Source of the DNA: Jannaschia sp. CCS1
Lineage (GTDB): Bacteria > Pseudomonadota > Alphaproteobacteria > Rhodobacterales > Rhodobacteraceae
Direction of reading: 5' to 3'
DNA length: 64,000 nt
Assembly (NCBI RefSeq): GCF_000013565.1
Contig: NC_007802.1
Location: 806,001 to 870,000, forward strand
Positions 17,444-26,471 of this stretch are shown here, piece after piece. Made by a program: the position numbers and the translations under genes. Positions within the stretch are counted from its first letter, which is position 1. Each line of letters begins with the position of its first letter. The notes beneath the pieces were generated by a model. It saw only the letters and a program-made list of their open reading frames with translations. It searched no databases and had not been told where the DNA came from.

Positions 17444-17671
17444 GACTTGGGTCCCTATTGTCGAGGGCGGAGGATGGCTTAGGGGGGCGGGGCTGTCTAG
17501 CGGAAGATGGCAGGTCGGGGCGCGAAAGCGGAAATTGACGCCCCGCTCAAGCTTGAGCAGGGGCTTAAACCATTCACTCTAAACAAAAATCCGAATTCGT
17601 TAACCTTATCGCGGTGTGATCAACCCTGGCCCTACCAACGCCTGCACTGGGCGCGCGCGACCCGGGCAGGA

Positions 17672-18535
17672 TCAGGCGGCGGAGGCCGCCCAGTCCCAGT
17701 ACAAGTCCCGCGCCCGCTTGGTTACGGGACCGTGCTGGTAATGGGTGCCGTCGAATTCCAGCACCGGCGTGACCTTGTTGAGGTTGCCGGTCATGAAGAC
17801 CTCATCAGCCTCTCGGAAATCTTGGAAGGTCAGCACGGCCTCGGTCACGGTGACACCATCGGCGCGCAGGTTGGCAATGTGGCGCTGTCGCGTGATCCCG
17901 TTGAGGAAGGTTCCGTTGGGGATTGGCGTGAACGCCTCTCCATCCCGGACCATGAAGATGTTGGCGGTGGCGGTTTCGGCCACGTTGCCCATGGCGTCCG
18001 TGACCAGCGCGTTGTCGTAGCCTTTGTCGCGCGCCTCCATCAGCATCCGCGCGTTGTTGGGATAGAGGCAGCCTGCCTTGGCATCCAGCACGGCGGTGTT
18101 CAGCACGGGGCGGTGAAAACGGGTGGTCGCGAGGCGGGAGGCCGCGTCAGGTGCGGCCATGGGAACTTCCTCCAGGCAGATGAAGAAGCCCGCCTCCGTC
18201 GTCGCGGGGATAATGCCGTATTGGCCGCCGTCGATGCCGAAAAAGTTGGGCCGCACGTAGACGGCCACGTCTTTGGGGTAGCGGCCAAGCCCCTCCCACA
18301 CGATGTCAAAAATCTGTTGCCCCGTTTTGCCGGGATTGAGCGACAGGGCCTTGGCTGACCGCACGACCCGGTCGCAATGGGCCAGAAGGTCCGGGGCCAT
18401 GCCATCCACGTAGCGCGCCCCGTCAAAGCAGGTGGTGCCCTGCCAGGCGCCATGGTCGCCCGCCCGCATGACGGGAATATCCGCGTCATGCCACGCGCCA
18501 TCGAAATAGGTCTTGATATTGGTGCCGGTGGCCAT
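17672..18535 (-). CDS. ilvE: Branched-chain amino acid aminotransferase (class IV PLP)
   Basis: A 287-residue class IV aminotransferase with the PLP lysine at K153 in VLDAKAGCLYPNN and the C-terminal FMTGNLNKVTPV segment of the IlvE group common in Rhodobacterales. It transfers amino groups between branched-chain amino acids and 2-oxoglutarate. Class IV enzymes also include D-amino acid transaminase and aminodeoxychorismate lyase, but length and motifs favour IlvE-like. A small ORF lies 42 bases upstream on the same strand and may share its promoter. Confidence 0.8.
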   Translation of the reverse strand: MATGTNIKTYFDGAWHDADIPVMRAGDHGAWQGTTCFDGARYVDGMAPDLLAHCDRVVRSAKALSLNPGKTGQQIFDIVWEGLGRYPKDVAVYVRPNFFGIDGGQYGIIPATTEAGFFICLEEVPMAAPDAASRLATTRFHRPVLNTAVLDAKAGCLYPNNARMLMEARDKGYDNALVTDAMGNVAETATANIFMVRDGEAFTPIPNGTFLNGITRQRHIANLRADGVTVTEAVLTFQDFREADEVFMTGNLNKVTPVLEFDGTHYQHGPVTKRARDLYWDWAASAA

Positions 18536-18577
18536 GGTCTTCCCCCTCGTCAGATGTGGGGGAAGGGTACGCGCAGC

Positions 18578-18784
18578 CTAGACGGAAGGTCCAGAGGTGA
18601 AGCCCATCTGGTAGTCCATGCTCACGCCTTTGGCCTTTGCGGCGGCGGGCGGAGAGAGGCGTGGTGCTGTGGCTTTGGACCGTGCGCTTTTGGCGGTTTT
18701 GGTCCGGTCGCCGGTTGGTGTTGCGATGATGCGCTCTGCCGCGCGGGTGACGGAGTCTATCCGAGTGTCGAGACGCCTGTTCAT
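18578..18784 (-). CDS. Small basic hypothetical protein upstream of ilvE-like gene
   Basis: A 68-residue basic protein rich in Arg, Lys, Ala and Thr in its first two thirds, ending MDYQMGFTSGPSV. No family is recognised and no membrane segment is seen. A G-rich Shine-Dalgarno-like run (18791-18796) lies seven bases before the ATG. It is followed 42 bases later by ilvE, and a perfect TTAA-N7-TTAAC motif lies 64 bases upstream. It could be a genuine small gene or leader, or a chance ORF; codon use is not decisive at this length. Confidence 0.45.
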   Translation of the reverse strand: MNRRLDTRIDSVTRAAERIIATPTGDRTKTAKSARSKATAPRLSPPAAAKAKGVSMDYQMGFTSGPSV

Positions 18785-18847
18785 ACAGTTCCCCCCATAT
18801 ATGATGTCGATGTCTGGCTCGTGAACGCTTGTATACCGTCCGAAGGG

Positions 18848-18863
18848 TTAAAGTAAAGTTAAC
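18848..18863. promoter_or_regulatory. Perfect CtrA-type box (TTAA-N7-TTAAC)
   Basis: TTAA at 18848-18851, seven bases, then TTAAC at 18859-18863. This matches the alphaproteobacterial CtrA consensus exactly. By base composition roughly 0.2 such sites would be expected by chance in the window, so it is suggestive rather than proven. Confidence 0.45.
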
Positions 18864-19337
18864 GCTAACGGAGGCCGCTAAGATGACGTTATGTCGCCGA
18901 CGCATCTCCGCTCAGGATGCCAGTAAAACAGGTGTGCCACGTCGATTGAGGTGTGAATTTGACGTGGCGTCGCTTGGGGCGCAGTGCAGCCCGCGGCGGG
19001 TTTGAGCCCATTCTCCTTAATGCCGCTGTTCGAACGCCCGCCCGTTTTTTCAGTCCGACCACAGGTCGGACCTCGTCGCATGGCGCCCAATTTTTCCTGC
19101 GACCGTGAGCCCTGTTCTTCGGAGCCTCTCACTGGGTGCAACGACTGGTAAGTGGGCTTCGTCTGCACCGCGCATAAGACAGTGATTTCAAGCCTTCTAG
19201 AAAGATCGCCACGCGGGAATGAGGGAGATTGCCCGGTATGAGGTTTCGGCACATTATAATATAATCACACATTTTTTGGTTGTATTTGTGTCAAACGTGC
19301 GTATGAAAGATCAACGCAAGCAGAAACCGGGTGTGAC
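18864..19337. other. About 470 bases without a credible gene, AT-rich at its right end
   Basis: No homologous coding sequence is recognised on either strand. The stretch contains an isolated 8-bp hairpin (GTCCGACC at 19053-19060 and GGTCGGAC at 19064-19071) with no T-run on its exit side. From 19253 to 19290 it is markedly AT-rich, with ATTATAATATAAT and a TTTTTT run, probably the promoter area of the catabolic island that begins at 19338. Confidence 0.5.
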
Positions 19338-20153
19338 ATGGGATTGATGTGGTTCGAAAAAGACGGTGAGACGCGGCTTGGCGCGCGGTCCGAGGCGGGC
19401 ATCACGGCCCTTACCGGGCAGGACATGGTCGCAGCTTTGGCCGAGACACCCGTGCAGGGTGCTGCGGTATCGGACCCGGTCACGGCCCTGCCGCCGGTCA
19501 CGCCAACCGCCAAGATCCTGTGTGTTGCGTTGAACTACGTGGACCACGCGAAGGAGGCGAACCAGCCGGTTCCGGAAACGCCCATTGTCTTCTTCAAGAC
19601 CTTTGATGCGATGATTGCAGGCGGGGCGCCGATCCGTGCGCCCCGGATGATCACGCAACTCGACTACGAGGGTGAACTGGCGCTGATCATCGGCAAACGT
19701 GGCTTTGACATCGCCAAGACCGACGCCTGGGATCACATCGCGGGCGTCACCACGCTGAACGATGTCTCGGCCCGCGATATCTTCAAGGTCAAGGCCGGTG
19801 CTGCGAGCCATCTTGACTGGTTTTCGGGCAAATGCCTGAACCAGTCCACGCCCATCGGGCCCGAGGTCTTTCCGCTATCGGCCATCGAAGACGATCTGAA
19901 GGCTGGCACCACCCGCATCAGATGCCTGGTGAACGGTGAGGTGCGCCAGGATGCGCCCGTCGCAGACATGATCTTCGACATTCCAACGATGATCGCCTTC
20001 ATCTCAAGCCGTATCCCGCTGAACCCCGGTGACATTATCGCCACCGGCACGCCCCCCGGCGTCGGCGCGGGCACGGACCGCTATCTGAGCAAAGGTGACG
20101 TGGTCCGGGTTGAGGTGACAGGATTGCCGCCGATGGAAAACACGGTGGCCTGA
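19338..20153 (+). CDS. Fumarylacetoacetate hydrolase family protein
   Basis: A 271-residue FAH-fold enzyme. The metal-ligand pattern is E111 and E113 in LDYEGELALIIG, and D142 in TLNDVSARD, with a C-terminal IATGTPPGVG. Members hydrolyse acylpyruvates, decarboxylate oxaloacetate-like acids, or hydrate 2-keto-4-pentenoates. It opens a plus-strand cluster with a TRAP transporter, an aldolase and a molybdenum hydroxylase, so a lower-pathway C-C bond hydrolysis or decarboxylation of the imported compound is likely. No clear Shine-Dalgarno site is seen; ATGs at 19338 and 19347 are both possible. Confidence 0.85.
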   Translation: MGLMWFEKDGETRLGARSEAGITALTGQDMVAALAETPVQGAAVSDPVTALPPVTPTAKILCVALNYVDHAKEANQPVPETPIVFFKTFDAMIAGGAPIRAPRMITQLDYEGELALIIGKRGFDIAKTDAWDHIAGVTTLNDVSARDIFKVKAGAASHLDWFSGKCLNQSTPIGPEVFPLSAIEDDLKAGTTRIRCLVNGEVRQDAPVADMIFDIPTMIAFISSRIPLNPGDIIATGTPPGVGAGTDRYLSKGDVVRVEVTGLPPMENTVA

Positions 20154-20255
20154 GCGACCGGATGACAGGCCACGCGCGGGGGGAGAGCCTGCGGGGCTGA
20201 CAAGGGGGAGGGGCGTTAGCGCGCCACCCAGACAGACATTAAGGGAGGACAGACC

Positions 20256-21311
20256 ATGAAAAAACTATTGCTGACGGCAACCGCACTGACCGCATTTGCG
20301 CCATTTCAGGCGAGCGCGGAAGAGATCGACGTGACGATCGTGGCGGGGCATCCACCGATCTTCATCTGGGTGCGCCATCTGGCCGAGACATTCGTGCCCA
20401 CGGTCGACGCGGCGCTGGACGGGACAGAGCATAGCATCAACTGGAATGAGGCCTACGGCGGATCGCTGGCCCGTGTGGGCGGGGAAAGCGACGCGGTGGC
20501 CAGCGGTTTGGCGCAGATCGCCTATAACCCCACCCTGTTCAATCCCGCCCTCTATCCGTTGCAGAACATCGGCTACATGGCCCCGTTCGCCACGACCGAC
20601 CCACGCCTTGCGGCCGCCACGGTGGAACAACTTCAGCGCGACATCCCCGAAATGGCCGCCGCCTGGACCGAGCAGGATCAGGTGTTTCTGGGCGGCGGCT
20701 TCGCCATCGACAGCTATCAGATCTTCACCACCTTCCCGATTGAGGCCCTGGCCGATATCGACGGGCGCCGCATTTGCGCGGCGGGCCCTGCGGCCAACTG
20801 GTTGCGTGGCACAGGCGCCGTTGCGGTCAGCTCCAGCCTGACGGAATACTACAACTCCATCCAGACGGGCGTCTGCGACGGGGCGATCAACTTTGCCACC
20901 GCCGCCGCACCGGGCGGATTGGCGGAGGTTGCACCTCATATGACCATTGTAGATTTCGGCGCGCCGTTTGCCGCTGCCTTGTCGGCAAATATCGACTTCT
21001 ATGATGATCTGCCCGACGCGGTGCAGGCCGCCCTTCATGAGGGGGCCGCTGCGTATTCCGAGGCTGTATTTGCCGCCCAGGACGCGCTGCTTGACGCCTC
21101 CTATGACCGCATCCGTGAGGACGGTGGGATCGTGGCGGACTTTCCGGCTGAGGAACGCGCGCTTTGGGTGAATGCCCTGCCCAATGTCTCTCAGGAATGG
21201 GCGGTGATCCAGGAGGAGAACGGCTTGCCCGGCGACGCGGTCCTGTCCGCGTTCATGTCGGCGCTGCGCGAGGCCGGTGAAACGCCGCCGCGCGACTGGG
21301 ACACGGAATGA
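20256..21311 (+). CDS. TRAP transporter periplasmic solute-binding protein (DctP family)
   Basis: A 351-residue exported protein. The signal peptide MKKLLLTATALTAFAPFQAS is cleaved near ASA-EE. The mature part has DctP-type features, including SLTEYYNSIQTGVCDGAINF around the region that contacts the ligand. It captures an organic acid in the periplasm for the DctQM permease encoded next. GGGAGG at 20243-20248 precedes the ATG. The stop overlaps the dctQ start by four bases. Substrate is unknown; the flanking enzymes suggest a hydroxylated or N-heterocyclic carboxylate. Confidence 0.85.
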   Translation: MKKLLLTATALTAFAPFQASAEEIDVTIVAGHPPIFIWVRHLAETFVPTVDAALDGTEHSINWNEAYGGSLARVGGESDAVASGLAQIAYNPTLFNPALYPLQNIGYMAPFATTDPRLAAATVEQLQRDIPEMAAAWTEQDQVFLGGGFAIDSYQIFTTFPIEALADIDGRRICAAGPAANWLRGTGAVAVSSSLTEYYNSIQTGVCDGAINFATAAAPGGLAEVAPHMTIVDFGAPFAAALSANIDFYDDLPDAVQAALHEGAAAYSEAVFAAQDALLDASYDRIREDGGIVADFPAEERALWVNALPNVSQEWAVIQEENGLPGDAVLSAFMSALREAGETPPRDWDTE

Positions 21312-21862
21312 GCCAGGGGCACGATCAGCCCCCGGCCTCGGGTGACGCGGATCGGGCACCCTCCCTGTCCAGTATCGACAGGGTGCTTGGCACCTTGTCC
21401 CGCGTCGCGGCGGGGATCGGCGCTTTGTGGATCTTTGGCATCATGGTGTTGATCAACCTGGATGTCGTGATGCGCGGTGTCGCCTCCGCCCCCTTGCCGG
21501 CGGTGCCAGAATTCGTGGCGCTCTCCATCACCGGGATCGTGTTCCTGCAACTGGCGGCCGCCCTCCGCTCAGGCCGGTTCATCAAATCAGACGCCCTGGG
21601 TGCGATCCTGTTTGAGCGGGTCCCAGTCCTGGGCCGTGTATTGCGACCTGCGATGTACGCCCTTGGCGCGACCTTATTTTCCGTTCTGGCCTATGCCAGC
21701 TGGCGCATTTTGATGCGCGCGATTGAACGCGGCACCTATGTGGGCACCATCGGCGGCGTTACGTTTCCAATCTGGCCGATCTCTCTGATCATCGTGTTGG
21801 GGGCCTGCCTCGTGGCGCTGGAATATGCGCTGATGGCCTTGAAAGAGGTATTGAGTAGATGA
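21308..21862 (+). CDS. TRAP transporter small permease (DctQ)
   Basis: A 184-residue membrane protein with four hydrophobic helices after a polar N-terminus of about 25 residues, and PEFVALSITGIVFLQLAAAL in the middle, as in DctQ. It pairs with the large DctM subunit. It overlaps both the binding-protein gene and the dctM gene by four bases each, so the three TRAP genes are translationally coupled. Confidence 0.88.
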   Translation: MSQGHDQPPASGDADRAPSLSSIDRVLGTLSRVAAGIGALWIFGIMVLINLDVVMRGVASAPLPAVPEFVALSITGIVFLQLAAALRSGRFIKSDALGAILFERVPVLGRVLRPAMYALGATLFSVLAYASWRILMRAIERGTYVGTIGGVTFPIWPISLIIVLGACLVALEYALMALKEVLSR

Positions 21863-23175
21863 GTTTTGAGCTGACCGTGGGCTTCGGCTCCGTCTTTCTG
21901 ATGGTTGCGCTGATCTGGCTTGGACTGCACGTGGCCGTCGCGCTGGCTGCGGCAAGCTTTCTGGGCGTCTGGCTGATCCGTGGCGATGTGGAGCTTGCGG
22001 CGCGCCTTCTTGGACTTGCTGCCGAGGACAGCATCGCGTCCTACGTGTTTGGCGTGATCCCGTTGTTCGTGCTGATGGGATTACTGGTGGAACGCGCCGG
22101 TGTGGGCCGCGATGCCTTTGACGTGGGCGAAAGCGCGTTTCGGCGCATCAAGGGCGGGCTTGGTGTTGCTACGGTCGGAGCCAATGCGATCTTTGCGGCG
22201 ATCACCGGCGTCTCCATCGCGTCGGCGGCGGTGTTCACCAAGGTGGCCGTGCCGCAGATGATCGACCGGGGCTATAACCCGCGCTTCGCTGTTGGGGTCG
22301 TGGCGGGATCCTCGGTTCTGGGCATGCTGATCCCGCCGTCGCTTCTGCTCATCATCTATGGTGTGCTGGTCGAGGTTTCCATCGGCGATCTGTTCCTTGC
22401 GGGGATCCTTCCGGGGCTGTTGCTCGCGGTTCTCTATGCCATCGGCATCCTTGTCATGGCGCGCAAAACGCCCGGCTTTGTGGGCACACCTCCGGCGGAG
22501 GATGATGGGCGCCCCGGCCTTGGCTGGCCCACAATCTGCGCCAAACTCTTCCCCATCGTCCTGCTGATCGGGGCCGTGTTCGGCGGGCTCTACGGCGGCT
22601 GGTTTACCCCGACAGAGGCCGGCGCGGTCGGCGCATTCCTCGCCCTGCTCGTCGCCCTCGCCCGCCGTAGCCTGACCCCCGCACGCCTGTGGGAGGTGCT
22701 GAAGGAAACCGGCCACGTCACGGCTTCCATCTGCATCCTGTTCGTGGCGGCGACGATGTATTCGCGCATGCTGGCGCTGTCGGGCTTTCCCAACGCCTTG
22801 GGCGATTGGCTGACCGCGTCGCAGTTCGGCCTGACCGGCATCATCATCGCCTATGTCGCGCTGATCCTGATCCTTGGCTCGATCCTGGACAGCACGTCCA
22901 TCATGCTGATCACCGTGCCTCTCTTCGCGGGGCCCATCGTGGCGCTTGGCGCGGATCTGATCTGGTTCGGCATCATCACCATTATTGCGGTCGAGATCGG
23001 ATTGCTGACCCCGCCCCTGGGAATATCGGCCTTTGTGGTGAAGGCCAATCTTCAGGACGACCGCATCGGCCTGAAGGATATTTTCCTCGGCGCCGCCCCC
23101 TTCGCAGGTATCATGCTGATCTGTCTGATCCTCGTCATTGTCTTCCCGGCCCTGTCACTGGCCCTTATCCGATAG
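21859..23175 (+). CDS. TRAP transporter large permease (DctM)
   Basis: A 438-residue polytopic membrane protein with about twelve hydrophobic segments and DctM hallmarks such as VAGSSVLGMLIPPSLLLIIYG and FTPTEAGAVGAFLAL. It forms the sodium-coupled channel for uptake of the ligand delivered by the DctP protein. Its length is usual for the family. The class II aldolase gene starts ten bases after its stop. Confidence 0.92.
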   Translation: MSFELTVGFGSVFLMVALIWLGLHVAVALAAASFLGVWLIRGDVELAARLLGLAAEDSIASYVFGVIPLFVLMGLLVERAGVGRDAFDVGESAFRRIKGGLGVATVGANAIFAAITGVSIASAAVFTKVAVPQMIDRGYNPRFAVGVVAGSSVLGMLIPPSLLLIIYGVLVEVSIGDLFLAGILPGLLLAVLYAIGILVMARKTPGFVGTPPAEDDGRPGLGWPTICAKLFPIVLLIGAVFGGLYGGWFTPTEAGAVGAFLALLVALARRSLTPARLWEVLKETGHVTASICILFVAATMYSRMLALSGFPNALGDWLTASQFGLTGIIIAYVALILILGSILDSTSIMLITVPLFAGPIVALGADLIWFGIITIIAVEIGLLTPPLGISAFVVKANLQDDRIGLKDIFLGAAPFAGIMLICLILVIVFPALSLALIR

Positions 23176-23184
23176 GAGCTTTCC

Positions 23185-23913
23185 ATGCCCGATCCCTATT
23201 ACGCCTCTGTCGATGATCTGAAACAGGAGCTGGTCCACGGTTTCCGCGCCATGGCACTGAACGATCTGGGCCTTGGCCTTCTGGCGCATCTGACCGCGCG
23301 GATGCCGGGGGCGGACACGTATTGGACGTATCAGATCGGCCAATCCGTCGAAGAGGTCCGGTTGAGTGATCTGCGAGAGGTCGGGTTCGATGCCAAGGCG
23401 GTGGATGGGACAAGCCCGATCAATCCGTCCATCCTGTGCCACGGCGATGTCTACCGCGCGCGGCCCGATATCACCTGCATCCTGCACCACCATTCGAAGG
23501 CGTCCATTGCCCTGGGCGCGATCGGCGCAAACCTGGCACCCATCGACCGAAACTCAGGCCGCTGGCATGATGAGATTAACATCGTGGAAGACTTCGACGC
23601 GCCCGAGATTGCCAATCAAGGCACGTCCATGGTGGACGCGCTTGGGTCCGGCAAGGCGCTGATCCTGAAACACCACGGGGCCCTGGTCACCGGCCGCAAC
23701 ATCCGCGAAACCGTCGTCGCAGCGGCCGAGTTGGACCGCGCGATGGAGGTGCAACTGATGGCCATGGGCGCAGGCACCCCGGCCGAGATCCCGCAGGCCG
23801 AGATCGACGATTGCAAGAAATTCCTCGCCTCTGACATGTTCGCGGACGGCACCTGGAACTGGTATATGCGTACGATGGCACGCCGGGGCCTTCTGGACGG
23901 CGCGTCTGAGTGA
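23185..23913 (+). CDS. Class II aldolase/adducin family protein
   Basis: A 242-residue enzyme with the metal-binding histidines H101-H103 (CILHHHSKAS) and H163-H164 (LKHHGALVTGRN). Family members are zinc-dependent aldolases, epimerases or decarboxylases. Within the island it probably acts on an intermediate produced by the molybdenum hydroxylase or FAH enzyme. A GGAGC site precedes the ATG at 23185. The stop overlaps the start of the iron-sulfur subunit gene. The substrate is not deducible. Confidence 0.82.
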   Translation: MPDPYYASVDDLKQELVHGFRAMALNDLGLGLLAHLTARMPGADTYWTYQIGQSVEEVRLSDLREVGFDAKAVDGTSPINPSILCHGDVYRARPDITCILHHHSKASIALGAIGANLAPIDRNSGRWHDEINIVEDFDAPEIANQGTSMVDALGSGKALILKHHGALVTGRNIRETVVAAAELDRAMEVQLMAMGAGTPAEIPQAEIDDCKKFLASDMFADGTWNWYMRTMARRGLLDGASE

Positions 23914-24362
23914 TGGTGGCGCTGAGGGTCAATGGCGAGGCAATCGATGTGGACGTGGATGAGGCGACGCCGCTTTTGTTCGTGTTGCGCAATGATCTTG
24001 GGCTGAAAGGGGCCAAGCTTGGCTGTGGTACGGGCCATTGCGGGGCCTGCACGGTTCAGGTCGATGGCCATTCGGTCAATGCCTGCACCACGCCGCTTTG
24101 GTCTGTTGCTGATAAGTCGGTCACGACCGTCGAGGGATGCGGTCAAGACGCTCTGCTGCAGGCGTTTATCGATCATCAGGCTGCGCAATGCGGCTACTGC
24201 ATCCCCGGTATCCTCATGGGTGTGCGTGCCTTTATGGCGCAGACGCCCGATGCCGATGACGCCGCGTTGATCGACTATCTGTCGGAGCGCCATCTGTGCC
24301 GGTGCGGCACCCATACCCGCATCCTCAGCGCAATCCGGGACGTGCGGCAGGGTGCGGCATGA
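23913..24362 (+). CDS. [2Fe-2S] subunit of a xanthine-dehydrogenase-family hydroxylase
   Basis: A 149-residue protein with two cluster domains. The plant-ferredoxin-like cysteines are C38, C43, C46 and C58, and the helical domain has C93, C96, C129 and C131 (QCGYCIPG and CRCGTHTRI). It passes electrons from the molybdopterin subunit encoded next. The ATG at 23913 overlaps the preceding stop; a GTG three bases earlier is the alternative. No FAD-binding subunit gene is present, so the architecture is like isoquinoline 1-oxidoreductase or nicotinate dehydrogenase, in which electrons go to a cytochrome rather than NAD. Confidence 0.88.
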   Translation: MVALRVNGEAIDVDVDEATPLLFVLRNDLGLKGAKLGCGTGHCGACTVQVDGHSVNACTTPLWSVADKSVTTVEGCGQDALLQAFIDHQAAQCGYCIPGILMGVRAFMAQTPDADDAALIDYLSERHLCRCGTHTRILSAIRDVRQGAA

Positions 24363-26455
24363 ACATGTCGCTGGAAACCAATCCTCTGCCCTCCCAATGG
24401 CTGGAGCTGCGGGCGGAGGGGATCGTGCTCAAATCCGGCAAGGTCGAGATTGGCCAAGGCCTTGGCACCGCGCTTTTGCAGATAGCGGCGGATGCGCTTG
24501 AGGTGCCGTTGGATCGCCTGACGCTGGTGGCAGGTGACACCGCGACGACGCCGGATGAGATGTGGACATCCGCCTCGATCTCCATCGAAGTGGGTGGCGC
24601 GGCGGTCCGGATGATATGCCTTGCCGTGCGGAACCGCGCGCAGATCGCCGCGGCCCGTATCCTGAACGCAGCGCCCGATGCTGTCACGCTGACGGATGGT
24701 GTGTTCGGGGCTGAGACGTCTGACAGGCGGCTGAGTTACGCGGATTTGCGGGGGGATCTGGACCTTGGTCGCCCGCTGAACGCGGCGGAGGTCGCATCGG
24801 TCAAACCCCGCCCAAATACCGTCGTCGGCACCCCCGTCCCGCGCCACGACTTGCTGCAAAAGCTGACCGGCGCCGCGTTCATCCACGACATGGACCGCCC
24901 CGGCATGTTGCACGGGCGTGTCCTGCTGCCCGCGCGCCCCGGTGCCCGGCTGGCGCCCTTGGATCTGACCGGGATCGAGGCCCTCCCCGGCGTGCGCCTT
25001 GTCCACCGTGATGGCGATTTCGTGGGTCTTTGCGCCGTGCGCGAGGAACAGGCCATTGCCGCCCTGACCAAGTTGGAGGCGATGGCGGTCTGGGCCGGCG
25101 GCACAGCGCCCGATGCGTCTGACGTTCCTGCGCTGCTGGCGAAATATGATGCGACCGCCACCGCTGTCGTGCTGCCTGATCCCCTGCCAGACCCCATGCC
25201 CGAAGGCGACGATATCAGCCACACGTTCACGCGGCCTTTTATCGCCCACGCCTCCATCGGATTGTGCTGCGCCATTGCAGAGCCTGACGGTGACGGCCTC
25301 CATGTCTGGAGCCATTCGCAGGGCGTGTTCCCCCTGCGCCGCGCGCTTGCAGCAGCGCTGGATCTGCCGGAAGACGCCGTGCGTGTCACCCATGCCGACG
25401 GGGCCGGGTGTTACGGGCATAACGGGGCCGATGATGTGGCGCTGGATGCCGCCCTTTTGGCGCGCGCCGCCGGTGCGCCGGTTCGAGTGGTCTGGACGCG
25501 GCAGCAGGAGCTTACCGCTGCGCCCGCCGGTCCCGCGATGTCTGCGCGTTTGACGGCTTCGCTGGATGAAAGCGGGCGCATCGACCGCTGGACCCACACA
25601 GTCAAAAGCTTCACCCACCTGACCCGTCCGGGATGGGGGGACGGCGTGAACCTGTGTTCCGCGTGGCGTATGGCGCAGCCTAAACAGCAGGCACCCACCG
25701 CGGATCCCGGGCAGGTCCCGTTTGGCGGCGCGGGGTGCCGGAATGCGCCGCCGATCTATAATGTGCCTGCCGTCATCGACTATGCGCTGATCCCGGACCG
25801 CCCCCTGCGCACCTCAGCCGTGCGGGCCTTGGGGGCGCATCTGAATGTCTTCGCGATTGAGGCGATGATGGATGATCTGGCCGAGACGGTCGCGGCAGAC
25901 CCCATCGACTTCCGCCTCAACCACCTGCCAGACCCCCGCGCGCGGCGTGTGCTGGACCGGGTGCGCGAAATCTCAGACTGGCCACCGGCCCCTTCGGACG
26001 GAGAAGCCGGGCGTGGTTTGGGCTTTGCGCGTTACAAGAATTCCGGCGCTTATTGCGCCATCGTTGCGGACATCGCGCTGGACGCTGAGATCAAGGTCAG
26101 CCGCGTGTGGTGCGTGGTGGATGCGGGCCTTGCCATCAACCCTGACGGACTGCGCAACCAGTTGGAAGGCGGCATCACTCAAGCCATCAGCTTCACCCTG
26201 CATGAGGCGTTGGAGTGGTCCAAAGAGGGATTCCGCGCCGCCGATTGGGACGCCTATCCCATCCTCCGTTTCGATGCCGTACCGCACGTCCAAACGGATC
26301 TGATCGGTGATCCCGAAGACCCGCCTTTGGGCGTTGGGGAATGCACGACCGGGCCCATGGCAGCGGCGCTTGGCAATGCGGTAAAGCAAGCGCTTGGCGT
26401 TCGGATTTGTGATATGCCGTTGACAGTAGACCGAATTGCAGCGGCGTTCGTTTAG
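24359..26455 (+). CDS. Molybdopterin subunit of a xanthine-dehydrogenase-family hydroxylase (IorB/NicB-like)
   Basis: A 698-residue molybdenum hydroxylase subunit. It starts with a MoCo-binding segment (LKSGKVEIGQGLGTALLQIA and AGDTATTPDEMWTSAS), and the small hammerhead-like domain follows from about residue 155. This permuted order is typical of IorB/NicB-type subunits. The catalytic glutamate is E661 in PLGVGECTTGP near the C-terminus. It likely hydroxylates a heteroaromatic carbon or oxidises an aldehyde using water. The ATG at 24359 overlaps the Fe-S subunit stop. No cytochrome c domain is fused, unlike NicB, so the electron acceptor is unknown. Confidence 0.85.
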   Translation: MNMSLETNPLPSQWLELRAEGIVLKSGKVEIGQGLGTALLQIAADALEVPLDRLTLVAGDTATTPDEMWTSASISIEVGGAAVRMICLAVRNRAQIAAARILNAAPDAVTLTDGVFGAETSDRRLSYADLRGDLDLGRPLNAAEVASVKPRPNTVVGTPVPRHDLLQKLTGAAFIHDMDRPGMLHGRVLLPARPGARLAPLDLTGIEALPGVRLVHRDGDFVGLCAVREEQAIAALTKLEAMAVWAGGTAPDASDVPALLAKYDATATAVVLPDPLPDPMPEGDDISHTFTRPFIAHASIGLCCAIAEPDGDGLHVWSHSQGVFPLRRALAAALDLPEDAVRVTHADGAGCYGHNGADDVALDAALLARAAGAPVRVVWTRQQELTAAPAGPAMSARLTASLDESGRIDRWTHTVKSFTHLTRPGWGDGVNLCSAWRMAQPKQQAPTADPGQVPFGGAGCRNAPPIYNVPAVIDYALIPDRPLRTSAVRALGAHLNVFAIEAMMDDLAETVAADPIDFRLNHLPDPRARRVLDRVREISDWPPAPSDGEAGRGLGFARYKNSGAYCAIVADIALDAEIKVSRVWCVVDAGLAINPDGLRNQLEGGITQAISFTLHEALEWSKEGFRAADWDAYPILRFDAVPHVQTDLIGDPEDPPLGVGECTTGPMAAALGNAVKQALGVRICDMPLTVDRIAAAFV

Positions 26456-26471
26456 ATAGAAAGAAGGCGAC

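Noticed and set aside
17545-17558. Perfect 14-base palindrome GCTCAAGCTTGAGC downstream of ilvE and uspA promoter area
   Set aside because: It is flanked by C and G runs and could be an operator, but there is no second copy, no regulator gene nearby and no clear promoter overlap; too little support to annotate.
19053-19071. GTCCGACC-ACA-GGTCGGAC hairpin as a rho-independent terminator
   Set aside because: The T-run lies before the hairpin on the plus strand and there is no T-run after it on either strand, so it does not have terminator form.
18878-19252. 124-codon minus-strand open frame
   Set aside because: Its product has no recognisable domain, is compositionally odd, and would occupy the promoter region of the small ORF; no ribosome-binding site supports it.
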